A DNA stretch of 64,000 nt from an uncultured Bacteroidales bacterium. Its GTDB lineage: Bacteria; Bacteroidota; Bacteroidia; Bacteroidales; UBA11471. The stretch lies in the NCBI GenBank assembly GCA_947625885.1, contig CANQQA010000009.1:1-64000 (forward strand). The letters are read 5' to 3'. The translations under genes were made by a program, and so were the position numbers. Positions 9,036 to 18,554 of this stretch are shown here, in pieces (the first letter of the stretch is position 1; every line of letters starts with the position of its first letter). The notes below the pieces were generated by a model, which was given only the letters and a program-made list of their open reading frames with translations, was not told the origin of the DNA and made no database searches.

Positions 9036-9701
9036 ATGAAAAAGCTAACCCCACTTCTGTTCATTCTGCTTGCATCGGTTTCGTGTCAGAAAGACCCCGA
9101 TACATCGGAACTCAGCGCCAATTTCCTCGTATTCACCGACTACGATACGAGTGAAAACTTCAATGCTTTCAACACTTATTATCTTCCCGACAGTATTCTG
9201 ACCATCACGGGCGAGAAAAAACAATCGTTCATGAACGACACGCAAGCGTCGGAAATACTTAACACCGTCATCGCCAATATGAACGCTCGCGGCTATACGC
9301 TGAGCACCGATAAAGAGAGCGCCGATATAGGTTTGCAGCTAAGCTACATCGAAAGCACCTACTTCCTCACCGCATTTAGCGGCAGTCCCTATTGGGGCGG
9401 CGGATACTATCCGGGGTACTGGTACCCGTATTACTGGACACCGGGCTATTGGGGCTGGAACGGTTGGTACGACTGGTACTATCCCTACTCCGTATCGTAT
9501 AATTACACGACCGGTTCCTTAATAATGGAAATGATAAAGCTCAAAAAGAACGATACAAGCACTACAAGCACGAAGAAAATTCCCATCATCTGGGACGCTT
9601 ATATGTCGGGACTTCTTTATAGTTCGACCACCGTGAATGTCAATCTGGCTTGCGATGCTGTGGAGCAGGCTTTTGAACAATCGCCTTACCTGAAAAAATA
9701 A
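9036..9701 (+). CDS. DUF4136 lipoprotein
   Basis: A 221-residue lipoprotein: signal MKKLTPLLFILLASVSC with lipid-attachment Cys17, followed by a DUF4136 domain (TYYLPDSI, ILNTVIANMNARGY, DIGLQLSY). The central stretch is unusually rich in Tyr, Trp, Gly and Pro (for instance GGGYYPGYWYPYYWTPGYWG), which is common in this family. Function is unknown; such proteins are probably anchored in the outer membrane facing the periplasm. The beta-barrel gene follows after 27 bases and ends at the shared terminator, so the two are likely co-transcribed and may act together. Confidence 0.82.
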   Translation: MKKLTPLLFILLASVSCQKDPDTSELSANFLVFTDYDTSENFNAFNTYYLPDSILTITGEKKQSFMNDTQASEILNTVIANMNARGYTLSTDKESADIGLQLSYIESTYFLTAFSGSPYWGGGYYPGYWYPYYWTPGYWGWNGWYDWYYPYSVSYNYTTGSLIMEMIKLKKNDTSTTSTKKIPIIWDAYMSGLLYSSTTVNVNLACDAVEQAFEQSPYLKK

Positions 9702-9728
9702 AGATGTATAAACGATTAAAACAATAAT

Positions 9729-10355
9729 ATGATGAAAGCTATGAATATCAATCGGATTATTGCTCTATGCGCCCTCGTGCTGCTGCCCGCAGCCGGCATG
9801 GCACAAAACGAAAAAAGAGGATTCGCCAACGTCGATTGGCAATTCAACATTCCTCTCAGCAACGGTTTTTCCGACAAAGCCAGCGGCTGGGGTATGAATA
9901 TCGAAGGCGGATACTATTTCGAGAACAATATCGGTATAGGTCTGTTCTTCGCCTACCATACCAACAACGAATACATCAGCATGCGGACATTGCAGTTGTC
10001 GGAATCGTCGAGTCTCACGACCGACCAGCAGCACTCGCTTTACCAACTGCCTTTCGGTGCAAGCATACGCTACCGCTTTATGCCCGATAAATTATTTGTC
10101 CCGTACGTGGCAATGAAAGTGGGTCCCGAATACAGCCGCGCCATTTCTTATTATAATGTGTATGACTCCTCGAAAGACAAATGGGGCTTTTTCCTCTCGC
10201 CCGAAATAGGCGCTACCATCTACCCCATGCGCAGCCGTGTGTTCGGTTTCCACATCGCTCTTTACTACGCTTATGCCACGAATCAAAACAAAGTGTTGAT
10301 TTACGACATGGACGGATTGAGCAATCTCGGTTTCAGAGTGGGTCTTGCTTTCTAA
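9729..10355 (+). CDS. Small outer-membrane beta-barrel protein
   Basis: A 208-residue protein with a signal peptide ending around AAGMAQ and alternating aromatic/glycine strands typical of an eight-stranded outer-membrane barrel (SGWGMNIEGGYYFENNIGIG, LPFGASIRYRF, FGFHIALYYAYA), closing in GLAF with a terminal Phe. Two ATGs are adjacent (9729 and 9732), so the start is uncertain by one codon. It lies 27 bases after the DUF4136 lipoprotein and is probably its operon partner. No specific ligand or function is indicated. Confidence 0.75.
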   Translation: MMKAMNINRIIALCALVLLPAAGMAQNEKRGFANVDWQFNIPLSNGFSDKASGWGMNIEGGYYFENNIGIGLFFAYHTNNEYISMRTLQLSESSSLTTDQQHSLYQLPFGASIRYRFMPDKLFVPYVAMKVGPEYSRAISYYNVYDSSKDKWGFFLSPEIGATIYPMRSRVFGFHIALYYAYATNQNKVLIYDMDGLSNLGFRVGLAF

Positions 10356-10373
10356 AACCGAATTATATAAACG

Positions 10374-10407
10374 AAAAAGCCGGAAAAAATTTTTCCGGCT
10401 TTTTTCT
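10374..10407. terminator. Bidirectional intrinsic terminator
   Basis: AAAAAGCCGG and CCGGCTTTTTT form a perfect stem with an A/T loop and a T-run on either strand. It sits between the converging ends of the barrel gene and recJ. Confidence 0.87.
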
Positions 10408-10429
10408 TATACTGCTGCTTACTCTGCTC

Positions 10430-12148
10430 CTACGGACGAATATCTTTTACTTGCAGTTGCAGCGCAACATTGCCTTTGTAATTGTTTTCTTCTATCGTAT
10501 AGCAAATATCGAAAGGCTTTCCTTTTTTTATAACGGCATAATGACCGGACATACCGAATGCGATGCCGCTACGCACCGCCCCCGTGCGCTTGTCGAAAAC
10601 GTCGAGTTTGAGGTGTTCCTGATTGTGCCCTACCGGTCGGGAGCCTTTGTCGCAGACGCCGCAGGTGGAAAATACGGGTTTGAGATTGCCCGGACCTACG
10701 GGGGCGAACTTCTTCAAATCGGCAAAAAATTCCGGTGTGATTTCGTCGAGGGGCAACTCCATGTCGATATCTATTTGCGGCACGGTCTGTTCTTGCAAAA
10801 TATTTTCCGCCACGTAGGCTTCGAATCGGGAAATGAACGTCTCTATATTCTCCTCTTTGAGCGACAAACCGGCGGCATAGGTGTGCCCGCCGAAGTTTTC
10901 GAGCAGGTCGCGGCACGACTCCACCGCTTTATATACGTCGAATCCCTGTACCGAACGGGCAGAGCCGGTCACCAATCCGTTGGAAAAGGTGAGCACGACG
11001 GAGGGGCGATAGTATAGCTCCGTGAGCCGCGAAGCAACGATGCCGATGATGCCCTTGTGCCACTCGGCGTTGTAAATGACAATGGATTTGCGCGCAGTAA
11101 AATCGGGCTGCTGTTCGAGTTCGTGACTCGCCTCTTCGGTAACTTTTTTATCGAGTTCTTTGCGGTCTTCGTTGTAGCGGTTGATGTCGCGGCTTTTCTC
11201 ACGGGCGACGGCAGCGTCTTTTGCGACCAGCAAATCCACCGCCTCTTTGCCCGACTGCATACGCCCCGACGCATTGATGCGGGGACCTATCTTGAAAACG
11301 ATGTCGCTGATGGTGATGTCTTTTCCGTGCAGCCCGCACACATTGATGATGCCTTGCAACCCGAGGCTCGGATTGGTATTGAGGCGTTTCAAGCCGTGAT
11401 AAGCGAGTATGCGGTTTTCGCCGGTAATGGGCACGATGTCGGAAGCGATGCTCACGGCAAGCAAATCGAGCAGGGGAAAGAGATGTTGCTCGATGTCGAT
11501 GCGGTTGTCGAGGGCAAATGCCTGCATGAATTTGAATCCCACTCCGCACCCCGACAGATGCTCGTAGGGATAGGTATCGTCGTCGCGCTTGGCATCGAGC
11601 ACTGCCACCGCCTGCGGCAGGCGCTCGTCGGGTACATGGTGGTCGCACACGATGAAGTCGATGCCTTTCTCTCGGGCATAGTCAATTTTTTCTACGGCTT
11701 TGATGCCGCAATCCAATGTTATGACCAACGTGAATCCGTTTTCGGCGGCATAGTCTATGCCTTTTACCGAAATGCCGTATCCCTCGTCGTAACGGTCGGG
11801 AATGTAGTAGTCGATGTTGGAGTAAAAATTGTTCAGAAACCGATATACCAATGCTACGGCAGTAGTGCCATCGACATCGTAATCACCGTAGATAAGGATT
11901 TTTTCTTTTGCGCCCATCGCTCGGTTGAGGCGGGCGACGGCTTTATCCATATCTTTCAACAAAAACGGGTCGTGGAGGTCTTCTAATCGGGGTCGGAAAA
12001 ATTTCTTAACTTGCTCTTCTGTTTTGATCCCCCGCTGCACAAGAAGCGTACATATGGCAGGGCTTATCGACAGGGCTTCTGCCAATCTCCTTGCTGTATG
12101 CTTTTCTTCTTCGGTAAGAGGGGACACATAGTTCCATTTGCTTACCAT
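10430..12148 (-). CDS. recJ: Single-stranded-DNA-specific exonuclease RecJ
   Basis: A 5'-3' single-strand exonuclease of the DHH phosphoesterase superfamily, acting in recombination and repair. The 572-residue length fits the family. Motif I is ILIYGDYDVDGTTA (Asp89, Asp91, Asp93), motif II includes TLDCGIK, and the DHH signature is VCDHH at 168-171. Further on, GPRINASGRM and the DHHA1-type FGGHTYAAGLSL are clear. The C terminus carries the OB-like domain. It converges on the barrel gene across the shared terminator. The 299 bases upstream separate it from the men genes, so it probably has its own promoter. Confidence 0.95.
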   Translation of the reverse strand: MVSKWNYVSPLTEEEKHTARRLAEALSISPAICTLLVQRGIKTEEQVKKFFRPRLEDLHDPFLLKDMDKAVARLNRAMGAKEKILIYGDYDVDGTTAVALVYRFLNNFYSNIDYYIPDRYDEGYGISVKGIDYAAENGFTLVITLDCGIKAVEKIDYAREKGIDFIVCDHHVPDERLPQAVAVLDAKRDDDTYPYEHLSGCGVGFKFMQAFALDNRIDIEQHLFPLLDLLAVSIASDIVPITGENRILAYHGLKRLNTNPSLGLQGIINVCGLHGKDITISDIVFKIGPRINASGRMQSGKEAVDLLVAKDAAVAREKSRDINRYNEDRKELDKKVTEEASHELEQQPDFTARKSIVIYNAEWHKGIIGIVASRLTELYYRPSVVLTFSNGLVTGSARSVQGFDVYKAVESCRDLLENFGGHTYAAGLSLKEENIETFISRFEAYVAENILQEQTVPQIDIDMELPLDEITPEFFADLKKFAPVGPGNLKPVFSTCGVCDKGSRPVGHNQEHLKLDVFDKRTGAVRSGIAFGMSGHYAVIKKGKPFDICYTIEENNYKGNVALQLQVKDIRP

Positions 12149-12447
12149 TTATATCTTTTTTTATTTTCATCGGAAACCGAAAGCGTGCAAAATGAAAGGA
12201 ACAAACCATCGTGTTACTCCTTCTTGTCGAAATGCACGCGACGCAAAAAAAGTTTTGCAGGTGTAAAGATAGGCATTCTTTCCCGAATAATATCCATGCC
12301 CGTTCATAAAAATGTAAAAAAGAAAATTCTTTCGCCTAAAAGTTTTTCTTATAAATAAAATTTAACGTATTAATTTATTTGATATACAAATAATAATCAA
12401 TTTTTATTTGTCCCATTTTTAAGAAAGAAAAAAAATTCGCAAGCGAT
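12149..12447. other. AT-rich intergenic region between recJ and menE
   Basis: No gene is seen. It must hold the recJ promoter on the minus strand. The best candidate is TATCTTTA (complement of 12264-12271), one mismatch from TAnnTTTG. A U-rich stretch follows the menE stop on the minus strand without a convincing stem. Confidence 0.4.
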
Positions 12448-13473
12448 TCAACGGTCGAGACGCCGCAAGAGTTTTCCCGTCGGAGTTTCGGAGAGATGAA
12501 GGAGAAAAATGATTTCGCGCGGAAGGTAATAGGGATTTTCCAAAAGCTGCCGCAGACGGGTGCGAAGCGCGGCGATACGGCTCTCCACCCACTCCACGCC
12601 CTCGATTACAAGCACCAGCTTTTCGCCCAGACGGTCGTCGGGCAGCGAGGTAAAGAAAAATCGGGCGGGTATGCAGGAAGCCGCCTTTTCTTCCAAGACT
12701 TCGGGCTGAATCTTAATGCCGCCCGAGTTGATGATGCGGTCGTAACGCCCCGTCCAGCGAAAACGGGTGGCATCGGTAAGCTCCGCCATATCATTGGTTA
12801 CAAACCGTTTGCAGCGAAACTGCGGCGTGTTTATCACCAGACAGCCGCGTTCGTCGAGCGAAAATGTAACGTCGCCCAAAGCGTGAAAGTCGGGCGAAGC
12901 GCCGCCCAGCCGGCGCAACGCCACATGCGAAACAGTTTCGGTCATTCCGTAGGTGGCATAACAGGCGGTCGGCAGCGGCGACAATGCCGCTTCCAACTCC
13001 GGCGAAACAGGAGCCCCGCCGATGATAAGCCGGCGTATGGAAGCAAGGCGGGCGCGTCCGGCTTCGCTCTGCAAAAGGGTCTGCACCTGCATGGGCACCA
13101 TGGCGGCGAAGTCTATCGGCACGCCGGCGTGCTGCAACGGAGCCGATGCAGACGGTTCTACATAAAGACGTGCTCCCGATTCGAGGGTGCGCACCAGCAT
13201 CATTTTTCCGGCAATGTATTCGGGCGAAAGGCAAAGCAGCATCGTACTCTCCGCACCAAGTCCGAAGAATCGGCAGGTAAGCCGTGCCGACGCCCGCATA
13301 TCGTCTTTATAAAGATGTATCGCTTTCGGTGCACCGGTAGAGCCGGACGTGCGGGCTTCCACATAGTCGGCAGGCGAATGCCATTCCCGCAGAAAAGCAG
13401 CAACCGCAGCTCCTGCCGCGCGTTCGGCATCTTCAATAAATCGGCACTTTATATCATTGATAATTACTTCCAT
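12448..13473 (-). CDS. menE: o-Succinylbenzoate-CoA ligase (MenE)
   Basis: Activates o-succinylbenzoate to its CoA thioester in menaquinone synthesis. It is an ANL-superfamily adenylating enzyme of 341 residues, the short form usual in Bacteroidales. Seen are the phosphate-binding loop ARTSGSTGAPKAI, the TATYGMTETVSHVAL-like motif (CYATYGMTETVSH), FRWTGRYDRIINSGGIKI and a C-terminal TPTGKLLRR with the catalytic Lys. The ORF extends to 13617, but the ATG at 13473 overlaps the menC stop by 10 bases and begins the conserved part, so translation is probably coupled to menC. It is the last gene of the menB-menC-menE block. Confidence 0.93.
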   Translation of the reverse strand: MEVIINDIKCRFIEDAERAAGAAVAAFLREWHSPADYVEARTSGSTGAPKAIHLYKDDMRASARLTCRFFGLGAESTMLLCLSPEYIAGKMMLVRTLESGARLYVEPSASAPLQHAGVPIDFAAMVPMQVQTLLQSEAGRARLASIRRLIIGGAPVSPELEAALSPLPTACYATYGMTETVSHVALRRLGGASPDFHALGDVTFSLDERGCLVINTPQFRCKRFVTNDMAELTDATRFRWTGRYDRIINSGGIKIQPEVLEEKAASCIPARFFFTSLPDDRLGEKLVLVIEGVEWVESRIAALRTRLRQLLENPYYLPREIIFLLHLSETPTGKLLRRLDR

Positions 13474-14510
13474 ATTATTTTTGAAGTGTCCCAACTTTCG
13501 ACAGGGTCGTAAGATAATGTTTCCCCCTGCTGCCGCAAGGGTGAAGGTATGTTGTCGGTATAGAGGCGCCCCGTACCCAATCCTTGCGGCATTTCCGGAG
13601 AGAGGCTGCTCACCCACTGTGCAATGGCGTTAAGACCGATATTCGATTCCAACGCCGAAGTTACCCACCAGCCGATGCGGCGGGCAGCGGCGGCTTCTAT
13701 CCACGCAGCCGCGCCGCTGAATCCGCCCGTCAAAGCTGGTTTTAGTACGATGTACTGCGGACGTACGGCATCGAGCAGCGCCTCTTTTTCGGCGGGCGAC
13801 TCCACGCCTATCAACTCTTCATCGAGCGCAATGGGAACGGGCGTATCGCGGCAAAGCTCGGCGAGGGCTTGCCACTGCCCCGCGCGAATCGGCTGCTCGA
13901 CGGAGTGTATATCGTATCGGGCAAGGCGGTCGAGGTGTTTCCGCACATTGTCGGGCGTAAACGCACCGTTGGCATCGACCCGCAGTTCGACTTCACGCGA
14001 AGTGTATCGGGTGCGTATCTCCGCCAAGAGCTCCAACTCCGACCGAAAATCAATGGCGCCGATTTTCAGTTTGATGCAGTGGAATCCCGCCTGCAATTTT
14101 TCTTCGATACGGCGGTGCATGGTTTCTTTATCGCCCATCCATATCAAACCGTTGATGACGATACGTTCCTTTCCCTCGAAAAAAGGCGTAGGGAAAATGC
14201 GGCGCACACCGCCATGCCGCAAGTCGAGCAGCGCCGTCTCCACGCCGAAGCGAATCGAACTCCACCCCGATAGGTCGAGCGTATCTATCCGGTCGATGTC
14301 CGCGCACACCTCACGCAGCTTCTTTTCGTAGTCGGGGCGGTCGTCGGCGCTCAGCCCCCGAAACAGGGCGCATTCGCCTATGCCGCAGACGTCGGGTCGG
14401 TCGTCGTGCCACACCTTGATGAAATAGGTTTCCTTATGCGTAAGCACTCCGCGCGACGTTCCGGCAGGAAAGGCGAAGTGCAAATCGTAACGGGTGTATG
14501 CCGCTTTCAT
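13464..14510 (-). CDS. menC: o-Succinylbenzoate synthase (MenC)
   Basis: A dehydratase of the enolase superfamily that converts SHCHC to o-succinylbenzoate. The 348-residue protein shows the N-terminal capping domain, then the barrel with HCIKLKIGA (catalytic Lys pair), ELRVDANGAF (metal Asp), VEQPI (metal Glu), ALDEE (metal Asp) and VLKPALTGG (second catalytic Lys), followed by TSALESNIGL. All expected active-site residues are present. It begins 12 bases after menB and overlaps menE by 10 bases, forming a tight cluster. Confidence 0.94.
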   Translation of the reverse strand: MKAAYTRYDLHFAFPAGTSRGVLTHKETYFIKVWHDDRPDVCGIGECALFRGLSADDRPDYEKKLREVCADIDRIDTLDLSGWSSIRFGVETALLDLRHGGVRRIFPTPFFEGKERIVINGLIWMGDKETMHRRIEEKLQAGFHCIKLKIGAIDFRSELELLAEIRTRYTSREVELRVDANGAFTPDNVRKHLDRLARYDIHSVEQPIRAGQWQALAELCRDTPVPIALDEELIGVESPAEKEALLDAVRPQYIVLKPALTGGFSGAAAWIEAAAARRIGWWVTSALESNIGLNAIAQWVSSLSPEMPQGLGTGRLYTDNIPSPLRQQGETLSYDPVESWDTSKIIWK

Positions 14511-14522
14511 GGCGTCGGCGGG

Positions 14523-15350
14523 CTAACCCGGAAACTTGGGAAATTTACTGAAATCGGGTTCGCGCTTTTCAAGGAAAGCATTCTTGCCCTCCTGCGCCTC
14601 GTCCATGAGATAGAACATGAGGGTGGCATCGCCTGCCAGCTCCATAAGTCCGTGCTGTCCGTCGAGTTCGGCGTTCAACGCCCGCTTTATCATGCGTATC
14701 GCCATAGGACTTCGACGCTGTATGGTCTTGCACCACTCCACTGTTTCGTCTTCGAGACGTTCGAGCGGAACGACTTTATTGACAAGCCCCATCGCCTCAG
14801 CTTCGTGCGCCGAGTACTGCCGGCAGAGAAACCATATCTCCCGCGCCTTTTTCTGTCCGACGCAGCGCGCCAGATACGAGGAACCGAAGCCGCCGTCGAA
14901 GCTCCCGACTTTGGGACCCGCCTGTCCGAAGCGGGCGTTTTCGGAAGCGATAGTCAGGTCGCACACCACGTGCAGCACATGTCCGCCGCCTATGGCGTAG
15001 CCATTGACCATAGCGATGACGGGCTTGGGCAGCGAACGTATCGCCTTGTGAAGGTCGAGCACGTTGAGACGCGGCACGCCGGCTTCGTCAAGGTAACCTC
15101 CCGCACCTTTCACCCGCTGGTCTCCGCCCGAACAAAACGCCTTGTCGCCGGCGCCCGTGAGCACGACCACGCTTATGTCCGCCCGTTCGCGGCAGACGGA
15201 CATGGCGTCGAGCATCTCGACGTTGGTCTGCGGTCGGAACGCATTATACACTTCCGGTCGGTTTATCGTAATTTTGGCGATGCCCTCGAACCACTCGAAC
15301 CGGATATCTTCATACTCCTTTATCGGAGTCCACTTCCGTGTTGCTGCCAT
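14523..15350 (-). CDS. menB: 1,4-Dihydroxy-2-naphthoyl-CoA synthase (MenB)
   Basis: A crotonase-fold enzyme that closes the second ring of the naphthoquinone. At 275 residues the length is normal. Family features are [21 protein letters not shown] (oxyanion loop), [43 protein letters not shown] and [10 protein letters not shown], all typical of MenB rather than general enoyl-CoA hydratases. It is the first gene of the second men block. Its upstream region holds a minus-strand promoter and a possible leader hairpin. In other Bacteroidales menB is usually next to menD; here the trp operon separates them. Confidence 0.95.
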   Translation of the reverse strand: MAATRKWTPIKEYEDIRFEWFEGIAKITINRPEVYNAFRPQTNVEMLDAMSVCRERADISVVVLTGAGDKAFCSGGDQRVKGAGGYLDEAGVPRLNVLDLHKAIRSLPKPVIAMVNGYAIGGGHVLHVVCDLTIASENARFGQAGPKVGSFDGGFGSSYLARCVGQKKAREIWFLCRQYSAHEAEAMGLVNKVVPLERLEDETVEWCKTIQRRSPMAIRMIKRALNAELDGQHGLMELAGDATLMFYLMDEAQEGKNAFLEKREPDFSKFPKFPG

Positions 15351-15455
15351 ATTCGTAAATTTATTTAGCGTTTGTCGGGAAAAATTCCAGTGGTTAAAGA
15401 TACGGTTTCTCCGCCGAATAATCGGTTTTCACACCGAAAAATATCTTCATCGCCG

Positions 15456-15485
15456 AAAAAAACGAATGCCGGATTCGCACCCGGC
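15456..15485 (-). promoter_or_regulatory. Possible hairpin/U-tract in the menB leader
   Basis: On the minus strand the leader has GCCGG..CCGGC, and an overlapping CGAAT..ATTCG stem that runs straight into seven U residues. The two stems cannot form together, which resembles a terminator with an alternative fold. It lies between the candidate promoter and menB. It is weak, because the stems are only 5-6 bp. Confidence 0.3.
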
Positions 15486-15551
15486 ACCGTTTCACACACA
15501 TATTATTAAAACCCAAATCCTATTATGCTGTATGATTTTTTCCGTACAGTG

Positions 15552-15559
15552 CAAAGATA
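15552..15559 (-). promoter_or_regulatory. -7 promoter box for the menBCE block
   Basis: Reading on the minus strand gives TATCTTTG, an exact consensus box about 200 bases upstream of the menB ATG. This implies a leader of roughly 195 nt. No -33 match is obvious. Confidence 0.5.
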
Positions 15560-15744
15560 GGGCGGCTTCTGCGCACAGGCAATACCGAAATGTTGTGATT
15601 TATGCCCCGCCGACTCCCCATTATTGTGTAGAAAACCAAAAAAACTTCGAGCAAACGATAACAAAAACAAAATCTTTTCCGACGGGTGAAATTCGGAATT
15701 TCAGAATAAAAACAAGAATTTTGTAAAAAAAATCGGGATTATTT

Positions 15745-15775
15745 GTTGCATTTATCTGTTTTATGCGTATATTTG
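15745..15775 (+). promoter_or_regulatory. trp operon promoter
   Basis: TATATTTG at 15768-15775 matches the Bacteroidota -7 box. TTG triplets at 15743-15748 sit at the right distance for the -33 element. Transcription from here would start about 12-15 nt before the leader-peptide ATG. Confidence 0.65.
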
Positions 15776-15795
15776 CAGCAGCAAAACAAAAGAAG

Positions 15796-15858
15796 ATGAC
15801 AACGAATACACAACATAACTTTTGGTGGTGGCGCTGCTTACAACGTAAAATGTCGTAA
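15796..15858 (+). CDS. trpL: trp leader peptide (attenuation)
   Basis: A 20-residue ORF, MTTNTQHNFWWWRCLQRKMS, too short for the ORF track. It has three consecutive TGG codons at 15823-15831, is preceded by a purine-rich AAGAAG and lies just below the trp promoter. A tryptophan-rich peptide immediately before a terminator hairpin and trpB is the hallmark of ribosome-mediated attenuation: ribosomes stall on the Trp codons when charged tRNA-Trp is scarce. The peptide itself probably has no other job. A conserved structure ahead of trp genes in this phylum has been described as the Bacteroid-trp RNA motif; whether this leader fits that model needs a covariance search. Confidence 0.88.
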   Translation: MTTNTQHNFWWWRCLQRKMS

Positions 15859-15923
15859 GGAGAGACGCCGCGTATATACATATCGAAAAGGCTTGTCGTT
15901 ACTTACGGCAAGCCTTTTTCGAT
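15837..15923 (+). promoter_or_regulatory. trp attenuator: alternative hairpins and terminator
   Basis: The terminator is a long hairpin, 15882-15899 pairing with 15905-15923 around the loop TACTT, with a run of five T in its 3' arm. A competing antiterminator can form between TGTCGTAAG (15851-15859) and CTTACGGCA (15902-15910), nine pairs with one G-U; it takes bases from the terminator's 3' arm. A third small stem (CTTAC 15837-15841 with GTAAG 15855-15859) would block the antiterminator when the ribosome does not stall. This is the logic expected for Trp-codon attenuation; the pairings were read by eye. Confidence 0.75.
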
Positions 15924-15960
15924 GAAATAACCTTGATATAAACATTAAAAACAAAATAAG

Positions 15961-17145
15961 ATGAAAACTTTTCACGTCGATGCCGACGGTTATTACGGAC
16001 ATTTCGGGGGCGCATACATTCCCGAAATTCTACACCGCTGCGTCGAAGAACTGCAAAAAGCCTACATAGAGGTACTCGAAAGCGAATCGTTCAAACGGGA
16101 ATACGACGAATTGCTGCGTAATTACGTGGGACGCCCCTCGCCTCTCTATTTGGCAAAACGACTGTCGGAGAAATACGGCTGCAAAATCTACTTGAAACGG
16201 GAAGACCTCAACCATACGGGCGCCCACAAAATCAACAACACGATAGGGCAAATACTGCTCGCCCGCCGCATGGGCAAAACCCGCATCATCGCCGAAACGG
16301 GAGCCGGTCAGCACGGCGTGGCTACGGCTACGGTGTGCGCCCTGATGAACATGGAATGCGTGGTGTATATGGGAAAAACCGACGTGGAACGGCAGCACAT
16401 CAACGTAGAGAAAATGCGTATGCTGGGAGCGGAAGTACGCCCCGTAACGTCGGGCAACATGACCCTCAAAGATGCGACCAACGAGGCGATACGCGACTGG
16501 TGCTGCCACCCTGCCGACACCTACTACATCATCGGCTCGACGGTGGGACCGCACCCCTATCCCGACATGGTAGCCCGTCTGCAATCGGTCATCAGCGAAG
16601 AGATACGCCGGCAGCTGCAAGAGCAGGAAGGCCGCGACTACCCCGACTATCTGATGGCTTGTGTGGGCGGCGGCAGTAACGCAGCGGGTACGATATACCA
16701 TTACGTCGATGACGAACGGGTGAAAATCGTGCTCGCCGAAGCCGGCGGTCTCGGCGTAGAGAGCGGCAAGTCGGCAGCGACGATACAACTGGGTCGCGAA
16801 GGCATCATACACGGTTCACGCACGTTGGTGATACAGGACGAAGACGGACAGATACAGGAGCCGTACTCCATTTCCGCCGGATTGGACTATCCGGGCATCG
16901 GTCCGATACACGCCAACCTCGCCCGCGAAAAACGGGCGGCGGTACTCGCCATCAACGACGACGAAGCACTGGAAGCTGCTTACGAGCTGACGCGCTTGGA
17001 GGGCATCATTCCCGCCCTCGAATCGGCTCACGCTTTGGGCGCCCTGCGCAAAATAGACTTCAAGCCCTCCGACGTGGTGGTACTCACCGTATCGGGACGC
17101 GGCGACAAAGACATCGAAACTTACCTGAAAAATATGCCACGATGA
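15961..17145 (+). CDS. trpB: Tryptophan synthase beta subunit
   Basis: Condenses indole with serine using pyridoxal phosphate, the last step of tryptophan synthesis. The 394-residue length is normal. Visible are [13 protein letters not shown], the PLP-lysine site [11 protein letters not shown] (Lys90), [27 protein letters not shown] (phosphate-binding glycine loop, with Asn in place of the more common GGGSNA-I context) and [10 protein letters not shown] at the C terminus. It is the first structural gene of the operon, 37 bases after the attenuator hairpin. Its last four bases overlap trpE (ATGA), suggesting coupled translation. Confidence 0.97.
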   Translation: MKTFHVDADGYYGHFGGAYIPEILHRCVEELQKAYIEVLESESFKREYDELLRNYVGRPSPLYLAKRLSEKYGCKIYLKREDLNHTGAHKINNTIGQILLARRMGKTRIIAETGAGQHGVATATVCALMNMECVVYMGKTDVERQHINVEKMRMLGAEVRPVTSGNMTLKDATNEAIRDWCCHPADTYYIIGSTVGPHPYPDMVARLQSVISEEIRRQLQEQEGRDYPDYLMACVGGGSNAAGTIYHYVDDERVKIVLAEAGGLGVESGKSAATIQLGREGIIHGSRTLVIQDEDGQIQEPYSISAGLDYPGIGPIHANLAREKRAAVLAINDDEALEAAYELTRLEGIIPALESAHALGALRKIDFKPSDVVVLTVSGRGDKDIETYLKNMPR

Positions 17146-18542
17146 AAACATTCCGCTACAAAGCCCTGCACAAACTCCTGCTCGGCGACCTGCATACGCC
17201 GGTAGGCACTTATCTGAAAGTACGGGATTACTTTTCACAAAGCGCGCTGATGGAGAGTTCGGACTACCACGGCGGCGAAAACAACCGCTCGTTCATCGGG
17301 CTGCACCCGCTCGCTTCGGTAAGCATCGGACACGGCACGGCGACGCTGCGCTACCCCGACAACTCGACGACGGAACACGCCATCGCCGCCGACTACCGCT
17401 GCGAAGATGCCATTACCGAATTTCTGCAATCGTTCGAGGTCGAGGGCGAATACAAAAACTATTGCGGTCTCTACGGCTACACCTCGTTTAACGCGGTGCG
17501 CTACTTCGAGAACATTCCGGTAAAAGACAGCCGCGACCCGTTCAACGATGCCCCCGACATGCTCTACATTTTGTATAAATACATCATCGTATTCAACGAC
17601 TTCAAGCACGAAATGGTGTTAATAGAAATGGTGCCGGAAGAGGAAGAAAGCGGCATCGACTTCCTCGAAAAGGCGATAGCGAACCGGAATTTCACCTGCT
17701 ACGACTTCCACGCCGTAGGCAAGGCATACAGCACGCTCACCGACGAAGAACACAAAGCCAATATCCGGCGCGGCATCGCGCACTGCCTGCGGGGCGACGT
17801 GTTCCAAATCGTGCTGTCGCGGCGATTCGTGCAAGCCTATACGGGCGACGATTTCAAACTCTACCGCGCCCTGCGCAGTATCAATCCGTCGCCCTACCTT
17901 TTCTATTTCGACTTCGGCGGATTCCGCATCTTCGGCTCCTCGCCCGAGACGCACTGCCGCATCGAAAACGGTCGCGCCTACATCGACCCGATAGCCGGCA
18001 CGACCCGACGGACAGGCGACAACGAAAAAGACGCCGCACTGGCTGCCGCCCTGCTTGCCGACCCCAAAGAAAACGCCGAACACGTGATGCTCGTCGACCT
18101 TGCCCGTAACGACCTGAGCCGCAACTGCCACGACGTGAAAGTGGAATTTTACAAAGAGACGCAGTATTACAGCCACGTAATCCACCTCGTCAGCCGCGTC
18201 AGCGGACGGTTGAACGACGATGCCAACCCCATAAAGGCTTTCATCGACACTTTCCCCGCCGGCACCCTGTCGGGAGCGCCCAAAGTGCGGGCGATGCAGC
18301 TCATCAGCGAATACGAGCCGCACAATCGTGGCGCATACGGCGGGTGCATCGGATTCATCGGTCTGAACGGCAACCTCAACCAAGCCATCACCATACGCAC
18401 TTTCGTAAGCCGCAACAACGAATTGTGGTTCCAAGCCGGCGGCGGCATCGTAGCCCAAAGCAGCGAGGAATACGAATTGCAAGAGGTAAACAACAAACTC
18501 GGCGCCCTGCGCAAAGCCATCGACATAGCCGAACAACTCTAA
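17142..18542 (+). CDS. trpE: Anthranilate synthase component I
   Basis: Makes anthranilate from chorismate together with TrpG, which supplies ammonia. It is 466 residues long. The N-terminal regulatory part contains [21 protein letters not shown], matching the LLES-type tryptophan-binding region, so feedback inhibition is likely. The chorismate-binding domain shows [60 protein letters not shown] and [10 protein letters not shown]. The start is ATG at 17142, overlapping the trpB stop by four bases. It competes with the neighbouring menF product for chorismate. Confidence 0.96.
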   Translation: MKTFRYKALHKLLLGDLHTPVGTYLKVRDYFSQSALMESSDYHGGENNRSFIGLHPLASVSIGHGTATLRYPDNSTTEHAIAADYRCEDAITEFLQSFEVEGEYKNYCGLYGYTSFNAVRYFENIPVKDSRDPFNDAPDMLYILYKYIIVFNDFKHEMVLIEMVPEEEESGIDFLEKAIANRNFTCYDFHAVGKAYSTLTDEEHKANIRRGIAHCLRGDVFQIVLSRRFVQAYTGDDFKLYRALRSINPSPYLFYFDFGGFRIFGSSPETHCRIENGRAYIDPIAGTTRRTGDNEKDAALAAALLADPKENAEHVMLVDLARNDLSRNCHDVKVEFYKETQYYSHVIHLVSRVSGRLNDDANPIKAFIDTFPAGTLSGAPKVRAMQLISEYEPHNRGAYGGCIGFIGLNGNLNQAITIRTFVSRNNELWFQAGGGIVAQSSEEYELQEVNNKLGALRKAIDIAEQL

Positions 18543-18554
18543 TTGCACCCTATT

